From: Poecilobothrus nobilitatus
Taxonomy: Eukaryota; Arthropoda; Insecta; Diptera; Dolichopodidae
Length of the DNA stretch: 64,000 bases
Assembly (NCBI GenBank): GCA_947095535.1
Contig: OX352774.1
Span: forward strand, 180,356,200 to 180,420,199
Direction: 5' to 3'
Shown: piece after piece, positions 49,386 through 59,603 of the stretch
Position numbering within the stretch: the stretch's first letter is position 1
Layout: each line of letters begins with the position of its first letter
Translations under genes and position numbers: made by a program
Notes under the pieces: model-generated
The model's input: only the letters and a program-made list of their open reading frames with translations
What the model was told of the DNA's origin: nothing
The model's database searches: none

Positions 49386-52300
49386 ATCTTCAAGATGCAT
49401 GTAAACAAATCAATAAATGAATGTCAAACTAGACATAGTAACACTAGAAACTTTTGTTTGCTAATATCAGAAGAGATGAATGTAGATATCATATTAACTT
49501 ATTACGGAGTCTTTCGTCACTGGGGACACCCATTTATAAATTACTTAGAAGGTCTTAAAAAATTTGAGTCCATAGTAAATTCGGTGAAAGTAATAGACAC
49601 TGATTATGCTGAGAGTCTAGCTAGTGATCTAGCTTATATAGTCCTTAAAAATAAATTCAATGAGAAGAAAACATAGTATGTAGATAAGAATAGATTAAGC
49701 CCAAAACATCCACTGAAACAACTCATAGATAATGATACATGGCCAACACCCAAACAAATAGAGGATATTGGAGATATATGGCATAAACTGCCTCTGATGA
49801 AGTGTTTTGAAATACCTGATATCATCGATCCTGCTACAATATTTTCAGATAAAAGCCATTCAATGAAAGTCAGTGAAGTCATAGATTATGTTAAATTTAA
49901 TCCAGGAAAATCTATTCCCACTCGCAAGGTCTTAACAACATTTCTTAATGAAAAAGAGATAATATGGCCTGAATTTTTAGAAAAAATAAACAACGAAGGA
50001 TTGGATGAGGACTCTCTTATAATAGGCCTCAAAGCTAAAGAGAGAGAAATGAAAATATTCGGAAGATTTTTCTCTCTAATGTCATGGGAAATCAGATGCT
50101 ATTTCGTGGTTACTGAATATTTAATCAAAAAATTCTTTGTACCTTTATTTCATGGTTTAACAGTTGCTGACGACCTAAACACTTTAACAAAAAAACTATT
50201 AGAAAATTCCATAGGACAAGGTAATTCAGACTATAACAATATATGTATTGCAAATCATCTCGATTATAGCAAATGGAATAACAACCAAAGAGGAGAGGCA
50301 AATGATCCTATATTCAGAGTAATGGGGGAGTTCATCGGACTGCCTAATCTATTCACTAGAACTCATGAAATATTCAAAAAAAGTATTATTTATTACCCAG
50401 ATAGAGGTGAATGACAGTACAGGATAATAGATTAGCAAACATATCAGATATTTTGGTAACTTGGTTCGGTCAATTAGGAGGAATGGAAGGACTAAGACAA
50501 AAGGGCTGGACCATCACAGGAATGTTATCAATCAAAAGAGAATCATCACAAAGAAATACACAGGTACGCGTATTGGCCCAAGGAGACAACCAAGTGATTT
50601 GCACTTTTTATAAGACTCAATTATCAGAAGGAGATGAAGAACTAAAGTTAAATCTGTCTAATATAGTGAAAAATAATGATGCAATCATGAAGTCAATCAA
50701 AGGTGGTGCAACCAAGTTAGGTCTAGAAATTAACGAGGACGAAACTATGCAGAGTGCAGACTATATGAATTACGGGAAAGTTCCTATAATTAAAGGAAAC
50801 ATATTACCAGTTGAATCAAAACGATGGCCAAGAATTACTTGCTTGACAAATGATCAATTGCCTACCTTACCGTCTATCTTATCCACAGTGGCAAGTAATG
50901 CTCTAAATGTTGCTCACTACTCAACTAGCCCTATTAATTGTATGATCTATTACGATTTTATAGGAAATTTTGTAATAGGATTGATGGGAAGACATGACCC
51001 AGCATTAAGAGGGTCAATTGAGAAATATACAGGGCAAAAATCTGTAAAACCGTCTAATGTTGGTTTTAGAATATCAGCTTTATATTTAGATCCATCATTA
51101 GGAGGATCTTCAGGCATGTGTCTCACACGGTATTTCATAAGAATGTTTCCTGACCCTGTAACAGAGGGCTTAAGCTTCTGGAAAATGGTACACGATGGCA
51201 CAGACTCTGAATTTATAAAGAATATAGCTATAGAATCTGGAAACCCTTCCCTAGTGACTAAATCAGGTGATCATTTACAGAAGTTATTAGAGGATCCACA
51301 GTCTCTGAATATCCCAAGAGGGGTAAGTGCTGTGACTTTGTTAAAAAATGAAATTAAATCAAAACTTATTGATAACATGGATAATATAAAAAATGGGATG
51401 ATACAATCCGCAGTCTCATACACTAAAAGAGAGGAACCACTACTACATAATTTTCTCTTCTCCATAAGACCTCTATTTCCTAGATTCATCAGTGAGTATA
51501 AAGCATCTACATATTTGGGAATCACAGAATCATTAGTTGGACTATTTCAGAGTTCAAAAACAATGAGGCAATATTTTTCTAAAAAGTTATCCAAAAAACT
51601 AGATGAGATTATAATAAAAAGTGAATTGATAGCAATCGGAACGATGTGTAAATATGGTTCTATGAAAAAGTCCTCTCACATCATGTGGAACTGTTCTAGT
51701 GATCAGGCAGATCTATTGAGGCGACTTTCTTGGGGTATTGACTTAATAGGAACTACTATACCTCATCCAGCTGAGATGATAAGGAAAGGAATAATATATA
51801 AAGGGGATTGCAAATCTTGTTCTGATGAAGGACCTAATTCCAACTATGTTACAATAATATTGCCAAATGGATTGATTGACTATATGGATAATAGAGGAGA
51901 ATATCCTGCTTACTTAGGTTCAAAAACTTCAGAGCAAACAAGTATATACCAACCGTGGGAAAAGGAGACAACAATGCCCTTAATATCTAGAGCATCAAAC
52001 TTAAGATCATCAATAGGATGGTTTATCAACAAAGATAGTAAATTAGCAGCAAGTATACATCAGAATTTAGCAGCATTAACAGGAGAAGATTGGTCAACAT
52101 CTATATCATCTTTTTCGAGGACTGGCTCTGCCTTACATAGATTTTCATGCTCTAGACAGAGTTCAGGTGGATATGCTTCTCAGAGTCCTATAAAATTAAC
52201 AAGAATGATATCAACAACTTACACTATGCATTCCATCGATGATAAAAATTATGATTTCATGTTTCAATCTCTATTGCTATATGCCCAGATGTCAGCAGGA

Positions 52301-53997
52301 GAATTACATGACGAAGATTTTAGGCAAGGAATATATCATTTTCATATAGATTGCAAAACCTGTTTGAGAGAAATAACTGAGCCAAAACTAGATAGTGATG
52401 TAGACTATGAACATCCAGATTTTTCCTCCATATTATCCGGATGGAAACCCGCTGACACTCCGTGGTGCAAAAAAACATCCATGTTTTCAATCCCTCAAGG
52501 GTTGTGGAGTTCATTATCATGGGAAGAGAAAAGCTACCATGTGGGAAGAATACAAGGATATCTATACGCTGACAATTTGTTAACGGGGAAACGAAATATA
52601 AATGATAACACTTTGTTCCCAGTTGGTATAAAAAATAAAATGATTCCTCATGATTATATGAAAGGAATTCTCAACGGACTATTAAGAGGAGGATCGATTT
52701 ATGTAATATACAGAAGATCGTTAGTTTTATTAAAAAGACCAAGAGAGGCAATACTAGGAATGGGAATACATCTAATAGAATGTTTGAGTTCAAGTATTAA
52801 TATGATAAACATTTGGAGAGCCACAAGATTTCAACGAGAGTTTTTAAGAACCCCTAGAAACATTCCTACTTCTTATCCATTATCATCAAAGGATTTAGGA
52901 ATTATGGGTAAAGATTATTTGAGGAATTTATTTATTGCAATGATAAACCAAGAGAAACTTGTTCAAGATGATGAATCAGAGACATTATGGGTATTTGCAG
53001 ACACTATCGATCTTAATATAGTAGGACTATATTCTATATCCACAAAGGTGTTAGCACTGTTGTCTGCTAGACAAAGCACACAGATATATAGGCAAAAATT
53101 AAGATCCATTAAGAACACCATACATTCAATTAAATCAGATGATATAATTATAACAGAGGAAGATTTATACACTACATTATCAAATGTAAAATTCGTGAAT
53201 CAAGAAGTAAGACATTCTCTAAAAGATGCACCTGAGCCATTTTGTGATATTAATATGTTAGGATTAGATAATATAAGCTTAAGTGAATGGGAAGAAGAAT
53301 GTGTAGGAGATGTATTTTCATTACCAGTAATATATCAGTGTGAATCTATACTCTCATCCTATTCCTTTGATACGCCGAACATTCAAAGAAGGAACAATCC
53401 CTTGATCAATGGGATAAGACAATTTAGATGTGCACCTGGAGCTCATTATAAATTGAGATCCATAATTAAAGGTTATAATATAATTTATAAGGATTTTATT
53501 TGCGGTGGAGACGGTTCTGGCGGAATGACATCTTGTCTTCTTAGAATGTCACTGACTGCAAGATGTATATTCAATAGTCTGCTACAATTCAAAGGAGTAG
53601 AATTAAAAGGAACCAGCCCTGCTCCTCCTTCGGCAATAACAGCAATATCACATGTAAAGGGCAGATGCGTTAATTATGAGGATTGTTGGAAGTACCCCAA
53701 CGATTTAAGTGAAGAAGACACTTGGAAATACTTTTTAATGTTGAAAAGAAGGGAAAGATTAACAATAGATTTATTAGTTATAGATGCTGAAATATCCGAC
53801 TTTGAAAAGACATTGAGAATAGAAGAATTATTATTAAAATATTCCAACATATTATTGGAGATAAACTGTACTATTGTCTATAAAACATTTCTAAAATTCA
53901 TTATAAACTTAAATGAAATACTGAGCCCGAAGTCTGAGAATATTGATAGATTAGAAAAAATTTTTAAACATTATAATATGTGGAACTTAATATAATA
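49386..53997 (+). pseudogene. Endogenous rhabdovirus-type L polymerase fragment, copy 3 (longest)
   Basis: The only copy without the 746-bp deletion and the TGA of copies 1 and 2, and the only one that continues past GIHLIE. Breaks: a TGG-to-TAG change at 49674-49676, unique to this copy, and the frame change at 50411-50414 shared by all copies. The N-terminal ~280 residues and the C-terminal domain after the methyltransferase are absent, so this is an integrated fragment of the L gene and not a complete one. From 50411 a single open segment follows, described separately. The sequence stops at 53995, and TAATAAAG and host-like AT-rich DNA follow. Confidence 0.95.
50411..53995 (+). CDS. Open 1194-codon segment of the L-derived polymerase (RdRp end, PRNTase, partial methyltransferase)
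   Basis: Longest intact reading frame in the window, inside copy 3. The first ATG overlaps the stop of the upstream frame (ATGA). Seen in order: GQLGGMEGLRQKGW (about 20-33), RdRp motif C GDN (58-60), GGSSGMCLTRYF and FPDPVTEGLSFW (RdRp/connector side), GSKT (503-506) and HR (576-577) of the polyribonucleotidyltransferase capping domain, the SAM-binding GGDGSGG (about 1032-1038), and VIDAE with the methyltransferase aspartate (about 1125). It ends before the last methyltransferase acid and the C-terminal domain. Motif A lies in the broken upstream frame, so the segment is not a working polymerase. More than 1100 codons without a stop imply recent insertion or constraint. Host expression is unknown. 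Confidence 0.85.
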   Translation: MTVQDNRLANISDILVTWFGQLGGMEGLRQKGWTITGMLSIKRESSQRNTQVRVLAQGDNQVICTFYKTQLSEGDEELKLNLSNIVKNNDAIMKSIKGGATKLGLEINEDETMQSADYMNYGKVPIIKGNILPVESKRWPRITCLTNDQLPTLPSILSTVASNALNVAHYSTSPINCMIYYDFIGNFVIGLMGRHDPALRGSIEKYTGQKSVKPSNVGFRISALYLDPSLGGSSGMCLTRYFIRMFPDPVTEGLSFWKMVHDGTDSEFIKNIAIESGNPSLVTKSGDHLQKLLEDPQSLNIPRGVSAVTLLKNEIKSKLIDNMDNIKNGMIQSAVSYTKREEPLLHNFLFSIRPLFPRFISEYKASTYLGITESLVGLFQSSKTMRQYFSKKLSKKLDEIIIKSELIAIGTMCKYGSMKKSSHIMWNCSSDQADLLRRLSWGIDLIGTTIPHPAEMIRKGIIYKGDCKSCSDEGPNSNYVTIILPNGLIDYMDNRGEYPAYLGSKTSEQTSIYQPWEKETTMPLISRASNLRSSIGWFINKDSKLAASIHQNLAALTGEDWSTSISSFSRTGSALHRFSCSRQSSGGYASQSPIKLTRMISTTYTMHSIDDKNYDFMFQSLLLYAQMSAGELHDEDFRQGIYHFHIDCKTCLREITEPKLDSDVDYEHPDFSSILSGWKPADTPWCKKTSMFSIPQGLWSSLSWEEKSYHVGRIQGYLYADNLLTGKRNINDNTLFPVGIKNKMIPHDYMKGILNGLLRGGSIYVIYRRSLVLLKRPREAILGMGIHLIECLSSSINMINIWRATRFQREFLRTPRNIPTSYPLSSKDLGIMGKDYLRNLFIAMINQEKLVQDDESETLWVFADTIDLNIVGLYSISTKVLALLSARQSTQIYRQKLRSIKNTIHSIKSDDIIITEEDLYTTLSNVKFVNQEVRHSLKDAPEPFCDINMLGLDNISLSEWEEECVGDVFSLPVIYQCESILSSYSFDTPNIQRRNNPLINGIRQFRCAPGAHYKLRSIIKGYNIIYKDFICGGDGSGGMTSCLLRMSLTARCIFNSLLQFKGVELKGTSPAPPSAITAISHVKGRCVNYEDCWKYPNDLSEEDTWKYFLMLKRRERLTIDLLVIDAEISDFEKTLRIEELLLKYSNILLEINCTIVYKTFLKFIINLNEILSPKSENIDRLEKIFKHYNMWNLI

Positions 53998-54099
53998 AAG
54001 CATATAAAATAAAAAATAGAAAAATATAAAGCTAATAAGTTAAACACTATATTTCATAAATTTTTAAGAAAACAAAATCTGTTGATTATAATATGCTTA

Positions 54100-54302
54100 A
54101 CCTTATTAAAATTCTAAAACTTAAATAATTTTGTAAATAAATTTTTGTAAATAACTTGTAATTACCATGTAAATATTGTATGTATATTAGATTTAATCTC
54201 TATCAAGCCCATAATGGCCATAGCAGCCGAGGGCTGTACTAATGTTATAGTCATTTATTATATAATATTAGAATAAATAAATAAATAAATAAATAAATAA
54301 AA
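54100..54302 (+). mobile_element. LINE 3' end with (AAAT)n tail just downstream of the viral copy
   Basis: CCCATAATGGCCATAGCAGC and CGAGGGCTGTACTAATG, followed by AATATTAG and an AATAAATAAATAAATAAATA tail (about 54272-54302). This is the look of a jockey-group 3' UTR end with a simple-repeat tail. It starts within about 100-200 bp of the end of L copy 3, in the same orientation. The left limit is uncertain. Confidence 0.55.
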
Positions 54303-56848
54303 GTTTCTTTTTCAAAATTTTTCTTGTGAGAAAAAACAACAGAAAAATTGCATATATTAAGGAGCTGCATATTTAATATTGTAATAAAAAAGTTCCTCAT
54401 GTTTATTATTAAAAATTTTTTTTTTCTTCCATTATTAAATATTATGAAAATTTTCTGAACTTCTTTTGATTTTTATGAAAATATATGTATAAGTATGTAT
54501 ATACTTTAAAAGAATACTTAGCATAAATACTTTTATTTATTTCTATTTTGCATATAGTGTTACCAAACTTTACTGAAAATAATTTTGATTTTATACTATA
54601 CCTAATTGAAACAATTTTGTTAGACATTTTTTTTTTTTTGTTAAATTGAAAATGTTTAATGAAAGTTTTTTTTTTTAAATGCAATGTTATTTCTATAGTT
54701 CTAAAATCATTAGAATATTAATTTTGCTTCAGACCACTTTATAAAGTGTGGATAACTTCCATTTTTTGCCGGTTAGCAGTTATGGTTTTTTTTTTTAAAT
54801 TTTAATTTTTATTTTTGAAGTTTTGTTTCAGATTTAATATTGTTTCTATTTAAGTTAGGAAGGAGTTGGAGAAGGAGAATCTTTTGAAGAAACTTAGTAG
54901 TAATCGGTTAATGTAAGTATAAAAAAAAGTTCAGGTTAACTTGAAAAGATTTCAAGAAGTTATAAACTATATGTTATTAATTTTGAAATATTAATAACAA
55001 AAGCTATAGTTCTGTAAAATTGGAGCTGATATATGCAACTACTGAAACATTGCATTTTCAAAATGGTCCTAGATAAAAAAAAATCTTTTAATATTAAATG
55101 ATAAATATTACAGAAAAAAAAAACATAGATCTGAAAATTACTTTAAAAAAAAAAATTAAATTTTCTGGTAACTCTGTCAAATTTTCTACCTCTGTAAACA
55201 AAATACATAAATTTAAAAATATACTTATTATTATTATCATAATTGGCTTCAATTTGGGATACAAAAATTTATTCAAAACGTTTTCATTTTAAAATAAATA
55301 TCAACAACAACAAATTGTACAACAAACAAAGAACAACTTAAAAGAAAATACAAAACAAAAATTGTTCAACAAGTGTTATGAAAATTAATGACAATTTTTA
55401 CTTTTCATTTTTTTTTTTCCTTTTTTTTTTTTGGTGTTTTATTATTTGTAGGATATGACACATATATATTATATATTTATATCCATCAACTGTATTTTTA
55501 AAGCAATAAAAATAAAATTTTGTTAGTAGCAAAAGTTCCAAAAAAAAATTGAATAAAATATTGAATAAAAAATAGCCCGGAAAGGATCTCAATAAAAAAA
55601 AACACTTTAAAAAAAAAAAAAAAAATTATTAATGTTTTTATTGTTGTTGTCTGTATTTTATTATCTTATTCATTTTAATGCTTTGTCTGTATAATAACTT
55701 ATATACGAGTACATTTTATAAAAAGTTATTTTCTTCAAGGATCTTTCAAAGGCGTTTTTTTTTTTTTGAGAATACCAAAACAAAAAAAAAAAATGGTTTT
55801 AAGCTTCTTTTAATTTCTAACTCTACTTTTAAATTAAAATGAATTTAAGAAAATGAAAAAAAAAGAAAGGTGTATTCATACTAAATTGAATAGTGATTTT
55901 TTTTTTTTTTTGAATTATTTCATATTAATGCAAAAAAAAACTATAATACATTAATTTATTTATCTATCACTATCACCTGTTTAATACTTTTCTGCAAAAA
56001 TGGTACGTTATTTTTTTTTTTTCTAAAGTTAAAATATTAATATGATAATTTATAATCTATACACACATTCACACGTAAAATATATGAACAAAATATAGAT
56101 TGAAACGATATTTTATAATAAAATTTTTTTTGAATATATTATTAAGATATAAAACATTTATAATTTTTTTTTTTTATATCCTTTTCCTTATTTTCAATTT
56201 TTTTTTTTCATTTTTACTATTTTTTTCCTTTTTCAATTGTATAGTTGTGCATTAGAAGTGTATAGGTATCATAAAATATAAGCATTAACGGTTCATAAAA
56301 ATAAAAATTGAATAAAAAAAAAAAAAGAAAAGCATAAAGAATTGAAAATTTTTTTTAACGGTAAATGTTTGAAATGGTTCTATGAATGAAAAGAATTTTA
56401 ATGATCTGTTATTTGTAAAAAAAGAAACCAAAAAAAAAAAAAAAAAAAATTGATTTATATTAGACAATATATCTCACACCTTTACAAAATTTAAGATTTT
56501 TATTGAAAGGATATTTTTATATATAATTTTTGTAAATTCAATAAAATGTTAAAGGTGATGTGACTATATTGAAAATATTGAAGTAAAAATATTATAGGTG
56601 TATTACATTCAATATATTTTTTTAAAGTGAGTAAACAATGGAAATAGAAATGGAAATTGATTTTTTTTTCTTTTAGTTCTTTATTATTATTATTTTTTTT
56701 TATAATAAATGCTTATATATTTTGTTCTTATTATTAAGAGAAAGAGTTAAGGATGTATGATAAAAAGGAAATTGAATAAAATTTGAAATAAAAAACAGAA
56801 AATATTAGAAAATGATCAAATTAGTTCTTTTCACTTTTTAAAATTTCA
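54303..56848. other. Low-complexity AT-rich DNA, no gene seen
   Basis: Poly-A and poly-T tracts dominate. The ORFs present are runs of K, N, I or F codons. This 2.5-kb block plus the LINE tail separates L copy 3 from the orphan flank module. Confidence 0.5.
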
Positions 56849-57711
56849 AACTTCAACAGGTGTTTTTGTTTTTTTTTTCATTTTATTATTTTTAAAATTT
56901 TAATTTTTTTTTTTTCTCTAAAATATTTTCCAAGGATATTCTTTTAGATTTAAAGTTTTTAAGTATTAAATATTTATGTAAAATGTTTGAAACTTTTACT
57001 TATTTATCAATAATTTATTATATTAAAAATAAAAATATATAATTTCTTAATAATAATGTATATAAATTCTTATTAAAAAAAAGGCATTTTTAAAAAGATA
57101 TAATTTTCATGTAAAAATCTTATCCAGCCAATGGTGTAGTGGTTACTGTGTAGTGGCCAATGGTGTAGTAGTGCAAATGGATACCGGTTGGGTCATATAG
57201 TTTAATAAAAAGTAATATAGATTTTTTTTATACTACGTATGTAATTAATATTATTGTAGTTAATTAAGAATAAGTATGTATATATTATATCCTATAATTA
57301 ATATCATATCGTAATATATAATAAAATAAAAATAAAATAATTCTTTTATAAAATAATAGATGACGCACAAATAAATATAATTGTATTGCATAGTCTTGCA
57401 TAATACCTAAAGCCGAGTAATCAATCGCTTAATAAAACTAATGATTTCAGAAATTAAAGCTTAGTTAAATATGAATAATAAACGACTTAGTGGATATCCT
57501 AAGTTCCTTATAGAACTGAAAAGACAAAACAAACTATGTATAGGGACCTTAATAGCGACCATCTTAGTTTTCTTAATATTTTATGATATAAAGAAAGGAA
57601 TCCTATTCAGGTGTCATTCACAAAAAAAAAAAGGTTTAATTGGGATAGATTATACGTAAATAGATGCGTTTTGTATATTAGGGCAAATGTTTTAATGCAG
57701 GAAAATTGAAA
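56849..57711 (+). repeat. Orphan flank module F (no L fragment follows)
   Basis: Starts at the same AACTTCAACAGGTGTTTTTG as the modules at 44977 and 48509. It ends at AATGCAGGAAAATTGAAA, where the others run into viral L. It differs from them by scattered substitutions and small indels (for example an extra GTGTAGTGG-like stretch near 57138), so it is older or independently evolving. AT-rich DNA follows instead of polymerase sequence. Confidence 0.87.
57471..57659 (+). CDS. Small single-pass membrane protein, candidate viral accessory ORF
   Basis: 62 codons: a basic N-terminus (NNKRLSGYPKFLIELKRQNK), one transmembrane segment (LCIGTLIATILVFLIFYD), then a basic tail (KKGILFRCHSQKKKG). It is intact here and frameshifted in the two modules inside the polymerase array. 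Its position upstream of L in those modules, and codon choices similar to the L fragments (AGA, ATA, TTA), suggest it could derive from a small gene between the glycoprotein and L genes of the parent virus. I do not recognise a family, and a chance ORF in host DNA is possible. Confidence 0.45.
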   Translation: MNNKRLSGYPKFLIELKRQNKLCIGTLIATILVFLIFYDIKKGILFRCHSQKKKGLIGIDYT

Positions 57712-59600
57712 ATTCAAAAATTGTTACGGATTTTTGTATTTTGAAAAATGAAGAAAAGGTTATGCTCATAAAACTGATTATAATTTGATAACAAAATTAC
57801 AATACTAATATTAATTGATGTGTAATAGATGTATTAATTCTTATTAATTCGTTTCGGAATATTTTTTAGAAATTTATAAAATATAGCTGATTTATTTAGA
57901 CATTATTATGCTTAGTATAAGATATAGGCATCGGTCTTTTAAATTTTTATCGACTGTTAAGTAATAGCATTTTATTTAAAGAGTTTCCCATTTAAAATTA
58001 TTTAAAAGTAAAATTTCTGATTTGAAGTATCTTTTTACTGAGGTTTAGGAAAAACCAGAATTATTCAATTTACTTCATTATCAAAATAAAAATATTATGT
58101 ACTTAGAAATAGATGCTCTTTTGTTATACATAAATTATTTTCTATAATTAATTCAAATTTCTTGAAAAATATATATATCTAATATTAATTAAAATTTCTT
58201 TTTTTTCTTTTAACCTTAAAGATAATATTTAAAGATAATCATTTAATTCTAAGAATTTTAAGCCATTTTCTAAATATAATAAATGATGCGTTATATAATC
58301 AAGCAAATAAATTGTAAATTAAATCTAATATATTACAATAAATTAATATTTATTGTTATACATTTTGTTTTTTTTTTCTCCGCATCTTTAGATACTTTTT
58401 TTTTGTCATATATTATGCTTATAAAATCTATATATATATAATTTTTGTATAAGAATTATTTAAGCCGATTTTATATGTATGCAACTAGTTGAATTATTTT
58501 TTTTGTTTTCCTGTTCTTTTGTTTTTTTTTTTTCATAATCAAATATTAGATATCAACTTTCTGCTTCGTTTTATTTAAGTGACACTTTTTCTAAGTAAAT
58601 TTGTTTGTTATTTATTTGTTTTATGTTATTCTTGCTGTATGTCTATAAACATTGAAAATGGGTGAATATATTAAATGAAACTTAAGTGTAACAAATATGT
58701 ATACATTAAATTTAATATTTTTATATTTAAATATATTTATATATATATTATATTATATATATATCTAATATAAATCCTTGAAAATATCCTTACATATTTA
58801 CATAAATTTTATATACATTTTTCTTTGTATCTTATAGATACAAAGATACTTATTTTTAAGCATAGATAAATTGCTCAATGTAATAGAAAATGGATAAGAT
58901 TTTCCACCTGGTGGTTGAATTCTGTTTTTTTTTTCTTTATTTTTTTTGTATTTTATTTATTGTTTAACATGTTTTATATTTGTTTAGTTGTACTGTTGTT
59001 ATTTTCATTTAAATTTGTTTATTCTCTGTCATATTTAAGATATTTTTTCTTTTCGTTTTTTGAGAAATTAGTTAAATATAAAAATAAAATTCTTATATAA
59101 TATCCCCACCACAAAAACAAAAAAACAAAAAGAGAAGAGAAAAGAAAAAAAATATATAATAAATCGAATATTACAAAAAAAAAAAAATACATATTCTTTT
59201 TTTTAAAGGTATGATAGGAAATTATAGGAGGATATACCATAGGTAAGATGTGAACATTTGAAAAATTTTATTTTTTAAATCTGAATAAGCATTATAATTT
59301 TTTTCATTTTCTTTGGGCTTATATTCTAATTTACATATGATGTAGTAACAAAAACGAAGTAGAAGTTTATAATTAATAAGTGAAATTTGATAAATTAATT
59401 GAAAGTCGACGAAAAATTAGAAATGAACTTTTTTGCAATTTAAATACTTTTAAATTTTATGTATATATACATAATATACATATTAATTTTTAATGTTGTT
59501 AGATATCAAATTGAATTTTTGATTAATTATTCAATATTTTGCTTTATTTATTTATTTTGAATTAATATTAGTAGGGCATTATTTATTTTAAAATAACAGG
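57712..59600. other. AT-rich DNA, no gene seen
   Basis: Low-complexity DNA with (TA)n near 58735-58765. ORFs near 58915 and 59019 are F/L/I-rich and overlap on opposite strands; neither is a gene. Confidence 0.5.
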
Positions 59601-59603
59601 ATA

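Larger units (their letters stand above)
42371..49390 (+). repeat. Tandem duplication, 3532-bp period (L fragment plus flank module)
   Basis: Equivalent points in copies 1 and 2 (43347/46879, 44164/47696) and in copies 2 and 3 (45848/49380, 46879/50411) are all 3532 bp apart. Copies 1 and 2 differ by only a few substitutions over kilobases, so the duplication is young, was homogenised by conversion, or is an assembly duplicate. The period holds through the flank module and up to the 746-bp deletion point, after which copy 3 retains extra sequence. Confidence 0.92.

Noticed and set aside
43886..52520. Minus-strand ORFs across the viral copies (at 43886, 44510, 47418, 48042, 50950, 52320 and others)
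   Set aside because: They are antisense to conserved L coding sequence and recur only because the copies are repeated.
42264..53997. Exogenous virus genome misassembled as host DNA
   Set aside because: Frames are broken, copies are tandem and truncated, and the flanks contain host repeats and low-complexity DNA, which fits an integrated element better. Raw reads would settle it.
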